Shown: piece by piece, positions 53,732 through 63,967 of the stretch
Layout: every line of letters begins with the position of its first letter
Position numbering within the stretch: position 1 is the first letter of the stretch
Assembly (NCBI RefSeq): GCF_030269925.1
Contig: NC_085120.1
Span: forward strand, 10,009,501-10,073,500
DNA length: 64,000 nucleotides
Origin: Bombyx mori
Lineage: Eukaryota; Arthropoda; Insecta; Lepidoptera; Bombycidae
Direction of reading: 5' to 3'
The notes under the pieces: model-generated
The model's database searches: none
Told to the model about the DNA's origin: nothing
The model's input: the letters and a program-made list of their open reading frames with translations, nothing else
Translations under genes and position numbers: made by a program

Positions 53732-53961
53732 TAAATGGGTGGACGAGCTCACAGCCCACCTGGTGTTAAGTGGTTACTGGAACCTATAGACATCCGCAAC
53801 GTAAATGCGCCACACACCTTGAAATATAAGTTCTAAGGTCTCAAGTATAGCTTCCCAGCTGCCCCACCCTACAAACCGAAACGCATTACTGCTTCACGGC
53901 AGAAACAGGCAGGGCAGTGGCACCTACCCGCGCGGAATCACAAGAGGTCCTGCCACCAGTT
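53732..53961 (-). repeat. Bm1 SINE, headless, no poly(T)
   Basis: Starts abruptly at 'aaatgggtggacgagctcac' without the usual T-run, directly after SINE X, and ends 'cctgccaccagtta'. Confidence 0.88.
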
Positions 53962-55435
53962 ATAACACGAAATTATGTCCTGACAACCCTATACAGGTGT
54001 GTTTCTAAAACTTAAACACATACAGTGCGTATCGCAGAGTATTTTACGTATTACACACGTACTAGGGCGAACACAGTTTGAGTACCGTTTATTACAATTC
54101 AAACTTATTTTACTGTTTAATGACGCGTTTATTATTACCGTCTGTAACCACGGAAAGTGTAATTGAACATTAAAATCTGGTTTGTTTTGCGTGCGAATTG
54201 CGAAAAACGAACCAAATTCAACACTACACACGGAGAGTTTAAGGCCTGTTCTTCAAAATAAAAATGCAAAACTGTGAGAGAGGCGTTCGAAAATTTTCTA
54301 CTACCGTATTATTTTTGCATTACAAGCAATATAACGTGATTTAAAATAAGAAAACGTGCGAGCATAGATAATACACATAAATTAGCTATAGATAAGCAAC
54401 TCAAGCACTCAACAGATTTGTTTACGGGCATCGGCCACTAGATGGCTTCGCTTCGATTAGTTTCTCATTGCTCCTGTAGATGGCAGTAACATATTACCTA
54501 TCCTATATTTTATTGTTAATGAAGGATTTTGTAAATTGTTCAGAAACTGCAAATTGATAAAATTTAATCAATTTCTCTATAACAAATAAAGACTTGTATG
54601 ATTTATTATTATTTTATTTGCTGTATTTAGTTATGCAGTAATTAAATACCTTAACTTTAACAATATATAAGTTTAGAGGCATCCGCTACAAGATGTCGCT
54701 AGTTTTTATACAAATAAAATATTTGTCTTAAAGTATGGCAGCTTCAGGGCCCCGTGTGCGAGGTTGACAACAATCAGACGTCAACTAAAAACTTTATCCA
54801 TGCGCGCGCTAAGTCCCGTCTGTCGAGGTCAATAATACGCACAAAAGTCGGTATTCCGACGCTCCACGCTTTATACCCATGAATAGAGAGTCGATCTATC
54901 GACGGTTCACACTCAAAGGGTTAATGAGCTCGAGTTTAAATTTCGAATCAGACTTAGCTCCATCCATGGCACTGCTGGTACCTGTTAGCAGAAACTACGA
55001 AAGCTCTCCGTCAAGTCTGCTGCTTTTGAAGGCAAACAAAGACTAAAACAAGTAGACTTACAGTTGAGCTTGTCTAGCTCACACGTATGTAGTCTTCAAG
55101 GCAACAGAGCGGGCGAGAAAATTAATTATAAAGTAACTTGACAGTCGTTTCACGTGTACAAGGATTTGAGGTCGGAGTCGTGACGCGCGGACGACACACG
55201 GGTCATTGTTATTAAGTACATTGAAACATCACGACTCGACTCTAATAATAGGTGTTACAGAGAATATAATTTCTCGTGAAACGCTTTGTATTAAAGATAG
55301 TTTGAAATATGATTTTATCTGCCGCGAATCGTGCTCACGGTCCAGTCGGTGGTAAGCTTGGCTTGTCGCACTTAGATCAGTTGCATCACAATAACGGTTA
55401 TTGTTCATTAAAGAAATGTTCATTATCATTTTAAA
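53962..55435. other. 1.5 kb of non-coding DNA, nothing recognised
   Basis: Two 'tagatggc' motifs (54440 and 54478) recall the solo-LTR family but do not extend into an alignment. CpG content rises near 54750-54830. Confidence 0.4.
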
Positions 55436-55866
55436 AGTCGTCGTGGCCTAAAGGATAAGACGTCCGTTGCATTTCGTCTCTAGCGATGCACCGGTGTTCG
55501 AATCCCGTAAGCGGGTACCAATTTTTCTAATGAAATACGTACTTGACAAATGTTCACGATTAACTTCCACGGTGAGGGAATAGCATCGTGTAATAAAAAT
55601 CAAACTCGCAAAATTATAATTTGCGTAATTACTGGACCTCTTATGAGTCCGGACGGGTAGGTACCACCACCCCGCCTATTTCTGCCGTGAAGCAGTAATG
55701 CGTTTCGATTTGAAGGGCGAAGCAGCCTTTGTAACTACACTGAGACCTTAAAACTTATATCTCAAGGTGGGTGGCGCATTTACGTTGTAAATGTCTATGG
55801 GGTCCAGTAACCACTTAACAACAGGTGGGCTGTGAGCTCGTCTAAACAACTAAGCAAAAAAAAATT
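55436..55866 (+). repeat. Bm1 SINE, full length
   Basis: Head 'gtcgtcgtggcctaaaggat', B box 'gtgttcgaatcccg', palindrome 'cgcaaaattataatttgcg', and tail 'aactaagcaaaaaaaa'. A 12-bp deletion removes 'ggtggtagg' after 'attactgg'. Confidence 0.95.
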
Positions 55867-56500
55867 TGACTGCGAAAAAAAATCTCAAGATGTCGTTAGA
55901 GAGTCACCGCTCTATATACGTTGAAGATATATTTATTACGGCAACACAAAGTATGTATATAATCAATCTATTCCTTCACATACAACACACGTTTAGCGAT
56001 ACATTCACACGGACTCTATAATGATCATAATTGGTTCTGTGAGTTCATTCATACATGTTATTTCAGGGTCATTGAACTTTTGTTTCGTTTCCCGCCAAAT
56101 GGAGGCTCTAACGTGACCTACGTTACCTTTGCCTTTTATAACAGAGGACTCAGAAAAACCGACCTTAATTAGCTGACCTTAAGCTCTCTGTGTTAGTCGT
56201 TTAATGACCCAGCAATGTAAATCGAAATAGCATGCACGGTAGTTTTTTTTTATTTACATGACGTGTTATGTTACAGATTCTATAACATCCATTAATTATT
56301 CTGAGAAGAGATTAGATGCCCCGTGTACTCTTATCAGAAACACGTTTAAATAGCAAATCGAACTAACATTTTTTTTAAACCTGTTTCATATTACTTGTGA
56401 TATTATATAGAAGTTATGTGTAGTATTGTCGGTGTTGCCATGTGTGATTTTTTATTATTATAATCGAACGTCTTAAATTCTAAGATTCTAGTTCTAGATA
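55867..56500. other. Non-coding DNA
   Basis: Nothing recognised. Confidence 0.4.
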
Positions 56501-56515
56501 GTAAGAAGTCTAGTT

Positions 56516-56927
56516 TTTTTTAAGGGATTTTATGACCTGGTAACTAAGACCTTTAATTCATTTCTTATTTTAATTTATATTCATATTTTTATGAAAAATG
56601 ATATTAAGGAATGAAATGAAATGAAGATGATTAATTTGAGACATTAATCAACTGTAATAAAATTAAATGAGATGATATGAGATGAAATATAATCTCAGTA
56701 AAATGAGAGAAAAAATCATTTACTGAGATTTTTTCAGTGGACTTTTTGGAGGATCCCGAGAAATTACATCCAGCGGCTTTGTTTCATTTTCCCACATTTG
56801 TGCACTTTCACAGATATTAAACAGTTAATAAACCACCGTTATTACACATTTAAACCTGAAAAAACACTAAATAGACAAAATAAAACAAATCACACAACTT
56901 CACTCCTCGCGTTCCCGCCAAAAAGTC
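56516..56927 (-). mobile_element. Unnamed 412-bp retroposon with 15-bp TSD
   Basis: The 15-mer 'gtaagaagtctagtt' is exact at 56501-56515 and 56928-56942. The element ends in a T-run at its left (poly(A) in minus sense) and begins 'gactttttggcgggaacgcg' on the minus strand. A 14-bp stem (atctcagtaaa..tga / tca tttactgagat, 56691-56729) forms a strong hairpin. A 25-codon ATG frame lies at 56797-56720 (minus). The 3' third recurs at 36117-36250. I do not recognise the family; it has no RT and no obvious tRNA-like head. Confidence 0.8.
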
Positions 56928-56942
56928 GTAAGAAGTCTAGTT

Positions 56943-57963
56943 CAAAGATTCCGTACAGATTATGTAATAATATATACATATGTCAGAGTTAATCAATTAG
57001 TATGGCAACACCGCACAACATGACTGACGTCTTATAGGCTGTCAGTTGTCAACGTCAAAATATCTGTCAGCAGTGCGGGTGAACGTTTGCCAATAAAACA
57101 GCATGTTGAGCGACTATGGCGGCCATTTAAATGGCAATGCATTTGAATTTGCAACAATTCTCTAAAATATATGTCTAACAAGCTAATGGCAGCGTGTCAA
57201 AATAATCCACAAAATCCACACAAAATCGCTAATATAAACCATTTTTCCTTAACACGTTAATATCAAATCATATCATTGTTAAAAACGATACAAATTATCG
57301 CAAACAAAAAAAGTCTTGCAAACAAATATGTAAACGAAAAAAAAAAACGCGCATTAAATCAACCCATTGTGTATTACTTTCAAAGGAGTTTCGTGTTTAC
57401 GTTATATATTTTAGAGCGCATATTTGCTTGTGAATCGCGACAATAAAGAATAGGGTTGTCAACGTTAATTGGCGTAATAATAACGCATGGATTCGAAGCT
57501 CGTGGGGTACATTATGATTTTAATACATATATTTTTTTTTGTTTCTTTTTAGGTAAGTACGTCGTGGCTGCCACGCTGTTGGTAATAATAATATTGCCTC
57601 AGTCAAGACTGAACGTACGTATTGTAAGGTTTATGATTATTTATATTAATATGATTGTATAGAGTCCTGTAGATATTAAGAATTATTATTAAATATGAGG
57701 TTTATATTGCCAACCATTCAAAGATTACTTAATTAGTTGCTCAATTGACTGCTTTTAAAATCACCTGACTAAGCCACGTGACCGGCCAAGAGGGGATAGT
57801 CGGCTGAGACATTTAAAAGAGCATGCAGGCGTTGAACAAGATGCATCAATGTAAAAATTAGCAGATTAATTAGAGTGTGAATAAAGTTAGTCTGTTTAAT
57901 TTATATGTCTGACACCCAAAAGTATATTTTCGTAACAGCACAGATAAACGGGAATGAATCACA
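56943..57963. other. 1 kb of non-coding DNA, nothing recognised
   Basis: AT-rich. 'gtcaacgtcaaaatatctgt' and similar do not match any family I know. Confidence 0.4.
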
Positions 57964-58199
57964 GGGTCGAATTTTAACAGCGATGATATTACTGTCTACC
58001 CTCCGAATCGGGCGAATTCTGATAACTTTCCTTGGCAATGCTCGAGTCAATGAGGTTCTTTTGTAGGGGCACTAATAGAAGCCTGCGCTGAGACATGAGG
58101 TCGAATTTTAAACAACAATGAAATCACCGTCTACCCTCCGAATGGAGCGAATTCTGACAACTTTCCTTGGCAGTGCTCGAGTCAATAAGGCTCTTTTCT
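57964..58199. repeat. Direct duplication of a ~101-bp unit
   Basis: 57964-58064 and 58098-58199 share 'ctaccctccgaat', 'aactttccttggca' and 'tgctcgagtcaat' in order, about 85% alike, with a 33-bp spacer. Confidence 0.85.
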
Positions 58200-58344
58200 A
58201 AATTACCTTAAGAGGCCAATGACCCTATCAGATTAGTAGTCCAACAGACCATTTTGTAATGGTCTCAAGCATAAGACACCCAGTTTACTCGTGAAGAAGT
58301 AAGCAGTTGTACCTGTGCTCCAATCCTGCAATCAAATTTTCTAA

Positions 58345-58555
58345 GGAAATGCTTATGTCCATTGAGTTTCTCGTCGGATCTTCTCAGTAGGTCGCGTTTC
58401 CAATCCGGTGGTAGATTCTGCGAAGCACGGCTCTTCTTAGGGTTCGTATTAGCAACGTCATCAGGTTTGAACCCCGTGAGCTCAGCTACTAGTTAAGGCG
58501 ACGCTGATATAGCCTCTCAAGGCTATCAGCTTAGGTAGGAAAAAAAAGAAAGCGG
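58345..58555 (+). repeat. LINE B 3'UTR
   Basis: 'gagtttctcgtcggatcttc' through 'cctctcaaggctatcagctt' to 'ggtaggaaaaaaaag'. The hairpin stem is weakened (ccattgag / ctcagtagg). Confidence 0.83.
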
Positions 58556-59210
58556 GTCAGCCTTCATATAGCATGATGGAGTCCTCGACTCATATTTCAG
58601 TTTTAAAGATTGAAGGTGAATAAAAGTTTGATAGTATCTGGTAGTTACTAAACACTAAGCAACTCGAAAAAAAACTCACAATAAACTATGAACAATCTAA
58701 TAAGCTATTGCTACGAATTTGGTATATTATTATAATATATTTATTTGAATAAACGATTCCAACATATCATTGAAGAACATAATATATACCCAATAAATTG
58801 AAATCGTATGAACGAAAAAATATATAATCTAAATGTTTTCCTCGAAAGGTTAACGAACTGTGGAAATCTTTCGAGTATTTCCGTTTTAAATACATTGTTC
58901 GCGTGAACTCTAATCCAATGTCGTAAAGCTTAAAATTGATTGGCCTTTAATTTTTCAATAAACATAAATCACTTGTACTTTACTTCGAGGTAGTAAAGCC
59001 TAAAGTCGTTTAAACTTCGCTACTAATGTACGTTTTACCTCCGAGACGAAAGGCTCAAAATCACATGCAAGTTGCCACTGTTTTGTTATTTTATTTTCGA
59101 CTAATTTCAGAATCAACTGTCAAGCGAAAACAGGCTTTAACAGGCAGGTAATTCTGCAGTTACATTTTTATTTGTCTTTTTAGTAGCGTATGTTCGCACG
59201 TTGACTGCCG
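58556..59210. other. Non-coding DNA
   Basis: Nothing recognised. Confidence 0.4.
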
Positions 59211-59583
59211 TGTAGGTCACCGGTGCCCTACGCGACGCACTGAAGTAATAATGTCGATTTTTGCTTTGTCTTCTTTTGTTTGTTAATCAAATCAAATCAA
59301 ATCAAATCTAAAAAAAATTATTCAACATAAATGAAAGTACATACTTGTTGAACGTCAAAAGAACTACCGAAACTCAGCGGGCATGTCTTTTTTTTTTTTA
59401 AATTAGTTTTTTTTTTTATTATTACTAATGTATGGCTCAGTCTTTTAGGTCTCTTATAAATAGATTCATTCTCAGTATCTTTGGATTTGTTTTTCCCAGA
59501 GTCGACTAGATATTCCGGTGCCTTAGTAAGAAGAAATCGACATCATTACTTCAGTTCACCGCGTAGGGCACTGGTGACCTACA
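59211..59583. mobile_element. Non-autonomous DNA element with ~50-bp TIRs
   Basis: TGTAGGTCACCGGTGCCCTA at 59211 is mirrored by the reverse complement of 59583 leftwards (TGTAGGTCACCAGTGCCCTA), and similarity extends ~50 bp ('ctgaagtaat', 'atgtcgattt'). The core is AT-rich with an (AATCA)n run at 59286-59308. A Bm1 begins at the next base, which hides the target duplication. Superfamily unknown. Confidence 0.72.
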
Positions 59584-59830
59584 TTTTTTTTTTATTGCCT
59601 TGAGGGATGGACGAGCTCACATCCCACCTGGTGTTAAGTGGTTACTGGAGCCCATAGACATCTGCAACGTAAATAAGCCACCCACCTTGAGATATAAGTT
59701 CTGAGGTCTCAGTATATTCACAACGGCTGCCCCACCCTTCAAACCGAAACGCATTACTGCTTCACGGCAGAAATAGGTAAGACGGTGGTACCTACCCGCG
59801 CGGACTCACTAGAGGTTCTACCACCAGTTC
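59584..59830 (-). repeat. Bm1 SINE, headless form
   Basis: 'ttattgccttgagggatgga' to 'ggttctaccaccagtt', inserted at the very end of the TIR element. Confidence 0.9.
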
Positions 59831-60394
59831 CGCCTCATGTCTCGAAGCTTTCGTTCCGGAGTCTGTTAGCTCCCGTAAACGTTTACCGCTTTTTAATATG
59901 TTCCTTTAAGCCAAACCAAATACAACCAATTCGAACGGAATTAAAACTCTTAATTTTGTTCAGCAAGACTTGTGTACAAATTTTTTTTCTCCTAATAAAT
60001 TCGTAAATCGAATTTACTAACAAACAAACAAAAAAGAACGCGCAATATCATTTAAAAAAAAAAAAAACATTTTCCTTTAAACAAATTCGTGAATCGTTCG
60101 AATTATAAATTTTCCACGAACAATGGAACAACGCCACAATGGTCGGGTAGGTAGGTACCCTATTATGGAACAATAACGCCCAATTCACGCCAACAGATCG
60201 TATCGATGTAAAACGAGCACAATGTAGCCAACGTGTCCGACAAAAATGTTCTAAAATTAAACACGAAAAAGAAAAGAAAAAGAAAACATGTTCGCCAATT
60301 GCGATCCATTCGAAATATGAACAACATAATCGAACGAATTTGAATAAGAAATTTAATATATAAAATAAATAAATATTTACTAACAATCACGCCA
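59831..60394. other. Non-coding DNA
   Basis: Nothing recognised. Confidence 0.4.
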
Positions 60395-60612
60395 CGTTAA
60401 CTGGTCCCGTGATAAGTTCGTAAAGAACTTGTGTTACAAGTACCAGATAACGGATATAAATGTAAGATTTTTATTTTACACATACAGATATTTAATATAC
60501 ATCCCTGGAAAAGACATTTATATTTATCATACAAATATCTTCCCTTGGCGGGATTCGAGCCCGCGACTCCCTTGTGTAGTGACCATGTCACTTACCACCA
60601 CACCAGACGGTC
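60395..60612 (-). repeat. SINE Y, a third tRNA-derived SINE
   Basis: In minus sense the head 'gaccgtctggtgtggtggta' is A-box-like. 'cgcgggctcgaatcccgc' forms a T-arm with a 5-bp stem and B box. The body then runs to 'cacgggaccagttaac'. The body beyond 73 bp shows that it is a SINE rather than a working tRNA gene. Single copy in this window. Confidence 0.65.
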
Positions 60613-60663
60613 GTTGAATTGGATTTTGGATTAGATATTGGATAAACATACTAAATAATACGA

Positions 60664-61290
60664 AAGTCGTCGTGGTCTAAAGGATAGAATAATAATAATA
60701 TAATAATAATAATAAGCCTTTTATTTCCCATCACCTAAATATTACATGTAAATATTCTCAACCATATATAACTCCCACATTCAGATCCAATTGAGACATT
60801 GCCGTTCACTTTTCCTCGACCAGGAACCCCTATTTGGGTACAGGCCTCCTCCAGCTTAATCCAATTTTCCCTGTTCCCAGCCTGCCTCATCCACTCCTTC
60901 CCAGCGGTGACTATGATATCATCACTCCATCGTTTCATAGGTCGCCCTTTCCTTCTTTTCCCATTAGGCCCTTTCCATTTTGTCACTTCAATTGTCCATC
61001 GTTTGTCACTGTAGCGTGCTACGTGGCCAGCCCATCGGTCTAAAGGATAAGACTGCATAATAACGTGATGTGATGCGCCAGGGTTCAAATCTAGCAAACT
61101 GGGCAGTTAATTTTTCTTATGTACTTACTTAACGAAAACTAACAATTCACTTCCACGATGAAGGAAAAAACGTGTGATAAAAATCGAATCCGCAAAATTA
61201 TTATTTGGTTTGTTCCTGGTGGTAGAGCGTCTTGTGAGGTGGGTTTGGAAGGTGCCTTTTACGTCGTTAATATCTATAGGCTCCCGGTAT
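60664..61290 (+). repeat. Bm1 SINE interrupted by an RTE-type LINE
   Basis: The Bm1 head 'aagtcgtcgtggtctaaagg' at 60664 breaks off after 'ggtctaaaggata' (60674-60686). The same 13-mer restarts Bm1 at 61037 and runs through the B box region ('cagggttcaaatctagc') and body to about 61290, where it is degraded. Confidence 0.88.
60687..61036 (-). mobile_element. RTE-type LINE, 5'-truncated, nested in Bm1
   Basis: 350 bp flanked by exact 13-bp duplications 'ggtctaaaggata' (60674-60686, 61037-61049). In minus sense it encodes the end of an RTE-like endonuclease/RT: 'WAGHVARYSDKRWTIEVTKW', 'GRPMKRWSDDI' and 'ENWIKLEEAC', open from the truncation point. It ends in an (AATAAT)n tract rather than poly(A), as RTE elements do. 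Confidence 0.88.
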
Positions 61291-61376
61291 TTATTTATTT
61301 TTTGTTTAGATGGGTGGACGAGCTCATAGCCCACCTGGTGTTAAGTGGTTACCGGAGCCCATAAACATGTACAACA
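61291..61376 (-). repeat. Bm1 3' fragment
   Basis: 'gtttagatgggtggacgagc' to 'cccataaacatgtacaac'. It points towards the previous Bm1, tail to tail. Confidence 0.8.
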
Positions 61377-61462
61377 GCATACGGCCCACCTGATGGTGAG
61401 TGGTTACCGTCGCCCATGAACTTCAGCAATGCCAGGGATAGAGCCAAGCCGCTGCCTAAAAA
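61377..61462 (-). repeat. LINE C tail fragment
   Basis: 'agcatacggcccacctgatg' to 'gccaagccgctgcctaaaaa'. It is fused to the Bm1 fragment inside the homologous tail region. Confidence 0.8.
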
Positions 61463-62224
61463 GCAACCAGCAAGCAATCACTATTTAAATATTCGGGTAT
61501 TTTATTCGCTTGTGCCCAATTGTTCTTGTGCGAAATATGAATTATTGAGATACGATTGGGTCGTCTCCGGTGACGTCACCGGTTCCACGATCGGCCCGAG
61601 ATAGCGTTGTTCCAAAACGAGAATTTGAAATTTCGAATTCAGAGCTCGTTATTATTAATTGCGTTATTCCCGTCTGTTCTTCAATTGTGAATGTTTTGAA
61701 TTTAGAAAAGAATAAATGTACCAATTTTTTTTTCTTTCCACTAAATTTGTTCTCAAACTAAAACTTATTTGGGGTGAATCTTAGATGTCAATATAAATAT
61801 TTTTAACGTAAAAAAAAATCTTACTGATGTAATATGTCAGCGCAACAGAGAGACCAGAGGTCGTACGAAATGATTAATGATCTACGTATAATTTCCTTGA
61901 TGACTGGCCGACTCTTATTCGACTTGCATCAGAACATTTTTCCATCGCCGTTTTCTTTATTACGTAACGAAGTCTGCAAGCCTTTTACGAATACATTGCT
62001 GCGTCGTTCAATGTATGTGAAACCTTAAAATTTACCAGTTCTTCAGTGAGCCTAAGAAAGACCTAAAGACTTTTGATTGCCATTGTCCGCAGTTAGAGTA
62101 TTTCTATTAATTAATTTACGATTAAAGTGTGTAGCCAGCCTAATGGGGTACTATAAAGTCTTGTATACAACGCTCTAACTACAGGCTTACGTTTGGAATG
62201 TCGAATTATTTCGAATGTATTATA
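61463..62224. other. Non-coding DNA
   Basis: Nothing recognised. Short overlapping ORFs at 61542-61761 have no family features. Confidence 0.4.
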
Positions 62225-62276
62225 CCAGCGACCCGCCCTCGCTTCGCTTCGGAAACTGTAATTTATTATTGATTTT
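62225..62276 (-). mobile_element. Helitron-like (Lep1-type) terminal fragment
   Basis: 'gcgacccgccctcgcttcgc' repeats the terminus seen at 13613, including 'ggaaactgtaatttattatt'. The CTAG is mutated and the rest is cut off by a Bm1. Confidence 0.55.
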
Positions 62277-62605
62277 TATTTATTTATTGCTTAGATGGGT
62301 AGACGAGCTCACAGCCCACCTGGTGTTAAGTGGTTACTCGAGCCCATAGACATCTACAACGTAAATGCGCCATCCACCTTGAAATGAAGCTCTAAGATCT
62401 CTTGTATAGTTACTACGGCTGCTCCACCCTTCAAACCGAAACGTATTACTACTTCACGGCAGAAATAGGCAGGGTGGTGGTACCTACCCACGCGGACTCA
62501 CAAGAGTTCCTACCACCAGTAATTACGCAAATTATAATTTTGCGGGTTTGATTTTTTTTTACATGGTGTTATTCCTTCATCGTGGAATTCAATCGTAAAA
62601 AATAC
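62277..62605 (-). repeat. Bm1 SINE, partly headed
   Basis: 'ttattgcttagatgggtaga' through the palindrome to 'cttcatcgtggaattcaatc'. It reads past the common truncation point but lacks the tRNA-like head. Confidence 0.92.
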
Positions 62606-62745
62606 GGCATATTTAAGTAGTCAATACTATGACACTACCCTATTTCTGTATAATGCGTTCCGACTTGAGGGGTACAACAGGGTAGCACAATTAAGAATTC
62701 GATCTTACTGACTGAAATCATGGACGATGCTTATGGAATTAGTCA

Positions 62746-62956
62746 ATGTTTTTTTTATGAATGATGAATGGACTGGTGGCCCAGAGGCCTTTCCAGTTTC
62801 ACCAGGACAGGTGGGCGAGCACGGGCTCGGCAAGGAAGAGTGGGATTTGCTAACAGCTCATCGAGCGCCTCCAAAGGAGACCTAACAACTCAAGAGCAAC
62901 TACTTCGCGAATGAATCTACTAACGGATCGGAATCGCGACCCACTGAGAAGACGTG
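62746..62956 (-). repeat. LINE A 3'UTR
   Basis: 'ctggtggcccagaggccttt' through 'ctaacaactcaagagcaact' to 'gcgacccactgagaagac', truncated within the hairpin. The 'cactgag' arm here carries the LINE B-type base. Confidence 0.82.
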
Positions 62957-63553
62957 GTAATACGACGGAACACTGTGACGTCATAAGCCGTTATAGACAA
63001 GTTTATTTAGTTAATTGTCCACAATCCCAAAATTTTTCCGAATAGGTAATAATAATAAAAAGAATAATAAAAAGGGAAAAATTTCAGTCGTCGCTTTCAG
63101 AATTGTATGAAACATCGAAATGTTTTCGTAATTTGTAAATTAAAAAATAGATAAACAATTTCTTGAACAAAATAAATACTTTTTAAAAAATCTCGTAGTC
63201 CAACCATTAAATGTTACCAATCAACAATTACAAAGAAAACAAAAATAAATAAAAATACAAAATAGAATTACCCAAATGTATTTCAGCTGTATATAACAAT
63301 ATTCTACGATAACAATATTCTAATTATGAACAAACGCACACAGAATTTCATCATATATTAAGGATTACAGAGCGGGCTATCATTTGAAATATGTTTCGTG
63401 TTGCCTAAATTTAATGTACGTGACTTATTAGGGTCTTTCAGAATTAAATAATGGACACATTTCAAAGATTATGTAAGTAGGTGTTTTATTATAAATTATC
63501 AAATATCTTTAATTCTCCATGCACTTGAGCGCTAAATTAGCTAATAATTATTA
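62957..63553. other. Non-coding DNA
   Basis: AT-rich, nothing recognised. Confidence 0.4.
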
Positions 63554-63967
63554 CTAGAGGTCCCGCAGTAGTCGAAATTCGACTATAATTAATTGAAATT
63601 GTAAGTTTGCACAGTATTAAGATCGTATTTTATACTTCTATAATCACAAATTTCGCCAAGACTACACTATAAAAAATATTAACAAAGACAAACAATATTA
63701 AATCTCAATTTGACAACAGACGTCAAGAACAAAAGTTTGACAATAAGTAGTATGCGTGCGTGTGTGCGTCAAGTACATAGTATTTAGTGCGTGTAACGTT
63801 TTCTTTATTGATTTAATGTATCTTTTATGCATTATTTTAAAAAAATATAAGCATTGTGCACTTCTTCTCTATATTCTCTATAAGTGTGGAAAATTTCATA
63901 CTCCTCCGTCCGCGCAATTTTCGTAAAAAGGGATACGAAGTTTTTGCTTCACGTATTAATATATAGA
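63554..63967 (-). mobile_element. Hel-N non-autonomous Helitron, complete
   Basis: In minus sense A|TCTATATATTAATACGTG at 63967 to the TAGTCGAA/TTCGACTA palindrome and CTAG|T at 63554-63557. Both ends are canonical, ~414 bp. The best reference copy in the window. Confidence 0.88.

Noticed and set aside
54430..54500. Third member of the solo-LTR family
   Set aside because: Only two short 'tagatggc' motifs match; no alignment extends beyond them and no TG/CA ends were found.
60540..60612. Possible tRNA gene
   Set aside because: The head has tRNA-like boxes, but the unit continues as a SINE body and I could not form a convincing full cloverleaf.
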